Assembly: GCA_947629795.1 (NCBI GenBank)
Contig: CANRFC010000024.1
Location: forward strand, 1 to 43,080
DNA: 43,080 nucleotides
Direction: 5' to 3'
Source of the DNA: an uncultured Oscillospiraceae bacterium
GTDB taxonomy: Bacteria; Bacillota; Clostridia; Oscillospirales; Oscillospiraceae
In this document: one piece after another, positions 38,840 through 43,080 of the stretch
Layout of the letters: every line of letters begins with the position of its first letter
Numbering within the stretch: position 1 is the first letter of the stretch
Position numbers and translations under genes: made by a program
The notes under the pieces: generated by a model
Seen by the model: the letters and a program-made list of their open reading frames with translations, nothing else
Told to the model about the DNA's origin: nothing
Databases searched by the model: none

Positions 38840-39632
38840 GCCTGATATTCCTCCATTCTTCCGGGACCGGGGAGCCAGTGCGCTCAGTTGAGGGCGGGCA
38901 GGCTGCCTTCGGCTTGATGATACCGGGCTCCTCTTCCTTGACCCGCTTAACCACCCAGTTGAGGATGGTCATGTAGTCGCTCTTGTATGTCTTTCCGGTG
39001 GACCCTTTATAGTTGTTCAGAATCTCTATCATTCGAGCGGCAGCCGACTCGCCGTAATCATCCACGAGCTTTCTGTGCTCTGATTCCGTCATGCTGACGA
39101 ACTCAGCGTACTTATTCTTGTTCGGCTTCGGCTTAGGAGACTTTTTGGGAGCCTCCTCTTCTTTTGGAGCCGGTGGAAGGGATGGTGGTTGGTCCTGCGC
39201 GGGTGGCAGTTCCGGGATGCTTGGGGCAGGCGGGCTGCCCGCAGCCTTCTCCGCTTCCCTGGCCCGCCGCTTTCTGGCGGTATCCTTTTCGCGCTTTTCA
39301 ATGAAGCGGTAATACATATCCTGCCATTCTTCCCAGTCATGCAGGTACAGGGAGCCGTCACGTTCATCTATCCATCCAGACTCCACCATGCTGTCTACCA
39401 CTTTCCCTGGGTTCACACCCTTGTGGAGGCCGGAGCCGGATGATATGACATCCGCGATGTCCTGCCTGTCGGTCTCTATCATAAGACCGTCTCTGCGGGC
39501 ATTATCGACACCCCAGGCCCATACTGAAAACAGCGTACCGACTGCCTCATTTCTGGACATCCCGGAGCTTTTCATCAGCCTTCTCAGCTTCGGGTGGGTC
39601 AAAATATCCCGGTACATACTTATCCACACCAT
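38832..39632 (-). CDS. DnaD-like replication initiator
   Basis: 266-aa replisome organiser. The N-terminal winged-helix-like domain (MYRDILTHPKLRRLMKSSGMSRNEAVGTLFSVWAWG) matches phage replisome organisers; a Pro/Lys linker (about 135-172) is followed by a C-terminal DnaD/DnaB-type domain with YKSDYMTILNWVVKRVKEE. Start at 39632 after AGGTGG. Partner of the DnaC-like loader. An origin may lie within or near it, but no iteron array was seen. Confidence 0.85.
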   Translation of the reverse strand: MVWISMYRDILTHPKLRRLMKSSGMSRNEAVGTLFSVWAWGVDNARRDGLMIETDRQDIADVISSGSGLHKGVNPGKVVDSMVESGWIDERDGSLYLHDWEEWQDMYYRFIEKREKDTARKRRAREAEKAAGSPPAPSIPELPPAQDQPPSLPPAPKEEEAPKKSPKPKPNKNKYAEFVSMTESEHRKLVDDYGESAAARMIEILNNYKGSTGKTYKSDYMTILNWVVKRVKEEEPGIIKPKAACPPSTERTGSPVPEEWRNIRRG

Positions 39633-39654
39633 TCAAACCACCTGCCTTTTCTGA

Positions 39655-39676
39655 GGGGGCGGGAGACCCCGCCCCC
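39655..39676. other. GC hairpin between bet and the initiator gene
   Basis: Nine-bp GC stem (39655-39663 and 39668-39676) with a four-base loop in the 52-base gap. No T-tract on either strand, so not a classical terminator; it may slow transcription or protect an mRNA end. Confidence 0.55.
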
Positions 39677-39684
39677 TTGGTCGA

Positions 39685-40584
39685 TCACCTACCGGATTGG
39701 GGACCTTGGTACGGATCATCGTCCCCGATACGTTCCTGCTCCCCGTCACTGGAGTCGTCGATGATCTCCTGTATCCGGGCCATGACCTTCTGGAAAACGC
39801 TTTCAGTCATGTCTTTGGTACTGCTGAAGCCGAACTCTTCGATGACGCTCCTCACAACATCGTTGACCACATCAGGGTCAAAGTTGTTGCGGACCAGATC
39901 GAAGAGCTGGCGGCGCTGGTCGGCGGTGATTATGGGGTCCGGCGGAGGTTCCGGGGTGGTGGTGTCATCAACTACCTTGTAGTCGGCGGGGATGGCGCCG
40001 GAGGCCACCATCTCGTCATCGGCGTATATCCCCTCGAAGTCGTTCGGGAAGGCATCCCGCAGGCACTGGCTGACAGCGACCTTCTCGATCATGGTGGCAG
40101 GCTTCGTCTTCCAGTTGGCCTGACCGCTGCTGTACTCAGCCAGGGCGACCTCCCGGTAGAACTCCTCCACGCCGTCGCAGCCCTCCCTCTGACGGAATAC
40201 CCGGCACCATCCTCCGATGAGGATTTCTTTCAGCACCTCATACACGCAGCAGCCTTCCTTCTGGATGACCTGCCCGTCTCTGACGATGACGATGCCGCTC
40301 TTCTTACCGCGGTACTCCGGGTTGCGGTCTGCGCGACGGAGATAGGCGTGTTTGCCAACAACGATCTGGGCGGGTTTCGTGTTGTCGTATTTGATGAGGT
40401 ACACCTCGCCGTTCTCCATAGGGTCGAGACGTTTGGCCTGACAGGTGCGGAGGAACAGGGCCACTTCCTGGTTCGTGATGTTGCCGTTGCCCCTGGTGCA
40501 ATACTTGATAACGGTTTCGGCGTCCAGGGAGACCGGAATGCCGGAGATGGATTGGTACTCAACTTTTGTGAGCAAATTTGACAT
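39685..40584 (-). CDS. bet: Recombinase Bet (RecT/Redbeta family)
   Basis: 299-aa single-strand annealing protein. Residues 1-210 contain the Bet core: YCTRGNGNITNQEVALFLRTCQAKRLDP, YLIKYDNTKPAQIVVGKHAYLRRADRNPEYRG, then WKTKPATMIEKVAVSQCLRDAFP and GIYADDEM. The C-terminal part is Pro/Asp-rich with a helical end. It anneals complementary strands generated by the exonuclease encoded upstream. GGAGG precedes the ATG at 40584. Confidence 0.94.
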   Translation of the reverse strand: MSNLLTKVEYQSISGIPVSLDAETVIKYCTRGNGNITNQEVALFLRTCQAKRLDPMENGEVYLIKYDNTKPAQIVVGKHAYLRRADRNPEYRGKKSGIVIVRDGQVIQKEGCCVYEVLKEILIGGWCRVFRQREGCDGVEEFYREVALAEYSSGQANWKTKPATMIEKVAVSQCLRDAFPNDFEGIYADDEMVASGAIPADYKVVDDTTTPEPPPDPIITADQRRQLFDLVRNNFDPDVVNDVVRSVIEEFGFSSTKDMTESVFQKVMARIQEIIDDSSDGEQERIGDDDPYQGPQSGR

Positions 40585-40585
40585 T

Positions 40586-41302
40586 TTACGACCTCCTGAC
40601 GCTCATACTGATCGTTTCCCTGTAGGTGATACCAGGGATGCGGATGGTTCCCTTACTGGACCGGATGAGGCGCATGACAATCCCTTTGTCTACGGGGCGG
40701 ATGACAGTTCCCGCAATATCCACGGGGACCTTGCTGTCGTTGATGCTGACGATATCCCAGTCTCTTCTGGAGCTGACGCCCTTTACTTTCTGGTTCTGGG
40801 AGGCAGGGATGCAGACCGTGGCGCTGTCGATAATCTCGGCCTCTTCCAGGGCCATCGCAGCCTCTTCCAGCTTTCCGCTGGACTCAAGGGCGCTTGCCTC
40901 GGCCAGCCGGCGTTCCGCCTCCTCCCTGGCTGCCCGGCGGGCCCGTTCCTCCGCTTCCCGGCGCTTGCGCTCCTGCTCATCCAGGTAGGCGGACGTCGCC
41001 TTCTTGATGACGGACTCCGCTTTTGTGAGCGGGTCCAGAAGCATCTTCTCCCGGTCACAGACCTCCTTGTGAGCCTTGTGGGCGGCATCCTTCAGAGGTT
41101 TGAAGAAGTCCTTTACCTTGGCGGACTGGTCCTTCAGGACCTTCAGGAACTCGGCCGCGTCCCGGAACTCCTCGTCGTTCGTGACGACCAGCGCGTCGGC
41201 CCGGACCTCCATGTCGATAATCTCGGCCTTCATGGTGTTCTCCTCGACCACCTGGGGCTTTGCGATTGTGGAGATTACGCGCTCGTTAACATTTTCAGGC
41301 AT
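40586..41302 (-). CDS. Coiled-coil recombination-associated protein
   Basis: 238-aa protein from the ATG at 41302, six bases after GGAGG; a start at 41308 touches the site and is less likely. Residues about 50-165 are a long coiled coil (LKDQSAKVKDFFKPLKDAAHKAHKEVC, then an Arg/Glu/Ala-rich helix). The C-terminal 70 residues are a small beta domain. It lies between exonuclease and Bet and is common in such modules; a Gam-like or accessory recombination role is a guess. Confidence 0.7.
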   Translation of the reverse strand: MPENVNERVISTIAKPQVVEENTMKAEIIDMEVRADALVVTNDEEFRDAAEFLKVLKDQSAKVKDFFKPLKDAAHKAHKEVCDREKMLLDPLTKAESVIKKATSAYLDEQERKRREAEERARRAAREEAERRLAEASALESSGKLEEAAMALEEAEIIDSATVCIPASQNQKVKGVSSRRDWDIVSINDSKVPVDIAGTVIRPVDKGIVMRLIRSSKGTIRIPGITYRETISMSVRRS

Positions 41303-41312
41303 ATTCATCCTC

Positions 41313-41924
41313 CTATTTATATTTTTTGATGAATCCAGACACATTCAGAAGGGAATTAAACACTCTCCAGCACTCGATTCTTGGGGGAAAATCATCGTGG
41401 CGGTGGTAGGAGCCGTCCTTCTTGAGCTGGATGATGACCCGGTTCTGGTACTTGATGCCGTGGCTCTCCTGAGCCCGGCAATACGCTTCGAGCTGAACAC
41501 CGCACAGCATAGGCGAGTATGAAGCCGTGGTTTTGAAATCGACCATGGTGTCAACACCACGCTCTGAACAGCTCATATCTACGGTCCCGGCATAAAGGAG
41601 GGCCCGGTTATACGTCCTCGTTTCCGTGGCGTATGGCTTTACATCGAAGTCCTTCGCCCACGACCGGAACGCCTCGAAGTAGCCTTCCAGATCCGGCTCC
41701 AGGTCGATGATTCCATATCGGGAATATGTGTCGATGGCGCTGTGGACCGCCGAGCCTCTGTCGGCCGCACGTTCCAGGAGCTTACTGTCGATGCCGCCGT
41801 AGTAGGCTTCCGACAATGGCTTCATCAGCGTGGTCACGCTGGGAATGATGAATCCGTCGAGCCGGTATGTATGGCTGGCCTCCTCGAATGTGAGCTCCGG
41901 GTAGTCTGGAATCGTCATGCTCAT
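41313..41924 (-). CDS. RecB/Cas4-like PD-(D/E)XK exonuclease
   Basis: 203-aa nuclease of the PDDEXK_1 group. SVTTLMKPLSE at the N-terminus, H61 after GSAVH, D116 (YAGTVDMS), D129 and K131 (MVDFKTTA) and Q144 (VQLEAYCRAQ) give the RecB-family active site in order. It would resect double-stranded ends for Bet. The start at 41924 follows GGAGG and overlaps the upstream stop. Confidence 0.88.
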   Translation of the reverse strand: MSMTIPDYPELTFEEASHTYRLDGFIIPSVTTLMKPLSEAYYGGIDSKLLERAADRGSAVHSAIDTYSRYGIIDLEPDLEGYFEAFRSWAKDFDVKPYATETRTYNRALLYAGTVDMSCSERGVDTMVDFKTTASYSPMLCGVQLEAYCRAQESHGIKYQNRVIIQLKKDGSYHRHDDFPPRIECWRVFNSLLNVSGFIKKYK

Positions 41925-42151
41925 GCGTCAACCTCCGCTGTCTGAAAGGAGAAACCAAGTTCATTCAGCAGCTCGTTGGTGGTCATGTTATCCAGACACC
42001 ACTCGCACAGGATGTCTCCGTCAGGTTCTTCTATGAACTTGTCCCCGGGGAGGATCGGGTCCCCACACCTGTCGCAGGTATGTACGGCCCTGGGTTCAGG
42101 AGCGTTGGGGCAGCCAGGATGACAGGGGTTCACGTGGCATAAAGAGCACAT
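41921..42151 (-). CDS. 76-aa zinc-binding protein
   Basis: Protein with many Cys and His: CSLCHVNPCHPGC at the N-terminus and TCDRCGD...LCEWCLDN further on, a LIM/treble-clef-like pattern. The C-terminal helix (TTNELLNELGF) may make contacts. Four-base overlap with the exonuclease gene suggests joint action. Function unknown. Confidence 0.75.
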   Translation of the reverse strand: MCSLCHVNPCHPGCPNAPEPRAVHTCDRCGDPILPGDKFIEEPDGDILCEWCLDNMTTNELLNELGFSFQTAEVDA

Positions 42152-42184
42152 TCTGAGCCACCTCCTTCACAGATTTTCAATTCC

Positions 42185-42928
42185 TCACCCATTTTCCATC
42201 ACCTCCAATCCGTCCATGATCTCTACCACCGCACGGCTGTACGCCGTGCTATGAACGCCTTCCGACCAGAGCCTTTTGGCCCCGCTCGGTCCGCAGTTGT
42301 AGAACATGAGGACCTTGTGTACATCCTCGCAGTCATTGAACTGGGAAAGCATATAGACGCCTGCCAGGATGTTCTGTTGCGGGTCAAACCAGTCCGTGAT
42401 ACCGAGGTCCCCCTCCAGCCATCCGTGGTTGACTCGGTTTATCTGCATGATGCCGTAATCGTTCGTGCTGCTGACCACATCCGGCTGAAACTCGGATTCC
42501 AACTGCATGATAGCGATGACCAGCGGGTAGCTGACACCATAGTCCTCACACAGGTCCTGCGTGTAGTTCTGGAGCTCTTCTGAGAGAGGAACGTCGTACA
42601 CCGTGTAGCGGGAGTCTTCCACCGGCTCCGGCTCTGGCTCCGGTTCCTTCGCGGGCTCCGGAACAGGTATGGATTCGACCTGGGGCGCCGGTGGCATCAT
42701 GCGGGCCCGCTGAGGAAATGCGGTTTCATGCAGGACAACATCCTGGCCCGGCCCGGTCTCTGCGTTCGCATACGAAGCTACGGCCAGTATGGATAGGATG
42801 CAGGCGACGGCAGCCAGCACAGCGAGGCGTACCAGATTCATCCGGCGGCGCCGGCGGCGATACCTTCTTCGGCAATCCCGTTCGGGATTATTTCTTTCAA
42901 AGATTCCGTTTTCGCAATTTCCGGGCAT
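42185..42928 (-). CDS. Membrane-anchored lytic transglycosylase (SLT)
   Basis: 247-aa protein, ATG at 42928 eight bases after GGAAGGAG. An Arg-rich cytoplasmic tip is followed by one membrane segment (residues about 31-55, LVRLAVLAAVACILSILAVA), a Pro/Glu-rich spacer (about 80-105) and a C-terminal SLT domain: IMQLESEFQPD with catalytic E144, then NDYGIMQIN and MFYNCGPSGA. It cleaves peptidoglycan glycan strands. An alternative start at 42841 would begin at the membrane segment and couple by ATGA with the upstream gene, but lacks a good binding site. Being in the early end, it could serve DNA entry or host-wall remodelling rather than lysis. Confidence 0.85.
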   Translation of the reverse strand: MPGNCENGIFERNNPERDCRRRYRRRRRRMNLVRLAVLAAVACILSILAVASYANAETGPGQDVVLHETAFPQRARMMPPAPQVESIPVPEPAKEPEPEPEPVEDSRYTVYDVPLSEELQNYTQDLCEDYGVSYPLVIAIMQLESEFQPDVVSSTNDYGIMQINRVNHGWLEGDLGITDWFDPQQNILAGVYMLSQFNDCEDVHKVLMFYNCGPSGAKRLWSEGVHSTAYSRAVVEIMDGLEVMENG

Positions 42929-43071
42929 AGTAAATACTCCTTCCTTTTTGGGGCGGATACGAAGATGGAAATATCCACCGCCGGGGATTCTTTCATGGCT
43001 GCCAAGAGTTCCGCTGCGTTGGATATTCCGAAGTCCTTTTTCAGGATCTCCTGGAGCATCTTGACCTTCAT
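42838..43071 (-). CDS. 77-aa unknown protein at the right edge
   Basis: MKVKMLQEILKKDFGISNAAELLAAMKESPAVDISIF and on: a small alpha/beta protein with protein-like composition. The start at 43071 follows GAGAAGG, but the frame stays open to the window end, so the real start may be further right; an ATG at 43059 is another option. The 3' end overlaps the transglycosylase by about 90 bases if that gene starts at 42928. Confidence 0.55.
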   Translation of the reverse strand: MKVKMLQEILKKDFGISNAAELLAAMKESPAVDISIFVSAPKRKEYLLCPEIAKTESLKEIIPNGIAEEGIAAGAAG

Positions 43072-43080
43072 GGCCTTCTC

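Noticed and set aside
1-43080. tRNA genes, integrase, attachment sites, insertion sequences
   Set aside because: No cloverleaf, tyrosine or serine recombinase signature, transposase motif or flanking direct repeat was recognised on either strand by reading; a tRNA scan and profile search would settle this.

Overview
This window is part of a tailed bacteriophage or prophage genome with a contractile tail (myovirus morphology). It is GC-rich, uses the standard code and has strong GGAGG ribosome binding sites. Its proteins resemble those of phages of gut Clostridia (Oscillospiraceae/Ruminococcaceae type); the host is an inference from protein style and base composition. No integrase, lysogeny repressor, holin or classical endolysin is visible, and both ends are cut inside phage genes, so lifestyle cannot be decided.

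Nearly every gene lies on the minus strand and reads right to left. From the right edge: a small unknown gene and a membrane-anchored lytic transglycosylase (42.2-43.1 kb); a recombination/replication block with a RecB-like exonuclease, a coiled-coil protein, Bet/RecT, a DnaD-like initiator, a DnaC-like helicase loader, several small zinc-ribbon or DUF551 proteins, RusA, SSB and an unknown 299-aa protein (34.8-42.2 kb); MazG-like and MazF-like genes and an ArpU-like late regulator (33.1-34.4 kb); and one isolated plus-strand gene for a NucS/RecB-like nuclease (31.8-33.0 kb). Next comes an accessory cassette with two small regulators, a ParB-like protein, an ATP-grasp ligase, a TET-associated-type glycosyltransferase and a PLP-dependent decarboxylase (27.3-31.6 kb). 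Then the late operon follows: terminase, portal-MuF fusion, protease, capsid, connectors, sheath, tube, chaperone, tape measure and baseplate (4.3-27.2 kb). The left end is a diversity-generating retroelement (DGR).

The DGR is the clearest special system. The last 135 bases of the tail-fibre gene (variable repeat, 1588-1722) align without gaps to a template repeat (742-876). They differ at 14 positions, and every one is an adenine in the template on the coding strand. An Avd-type accessory gene, a hairpin with a GGAA loop downstream of the variable repeat, and the start of a DGR reverse transcriptase complete the element. It should diversify the receptor-binding tip of the tail fibre.

The second candidate system is the ParB/ATP-grasp/glycosyltransferase/PLP-decarboxylase cassette. 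Its enzyme set suggests attachment of an amino-acid-derived or sugar group to a target, possibly phage DNA. The operon carrying it and the late operon each start at a promoter with the same architecture: an identical 16-bp upstream box, a 15-bp gap, TTGACG, an 18-bp spacer and GACAAT. This implies that one activator switches both on. Two short plus-strand RNAs with consensus promoters and strong terminators are predicted antisense to minus-strand leader or intergenic regions.
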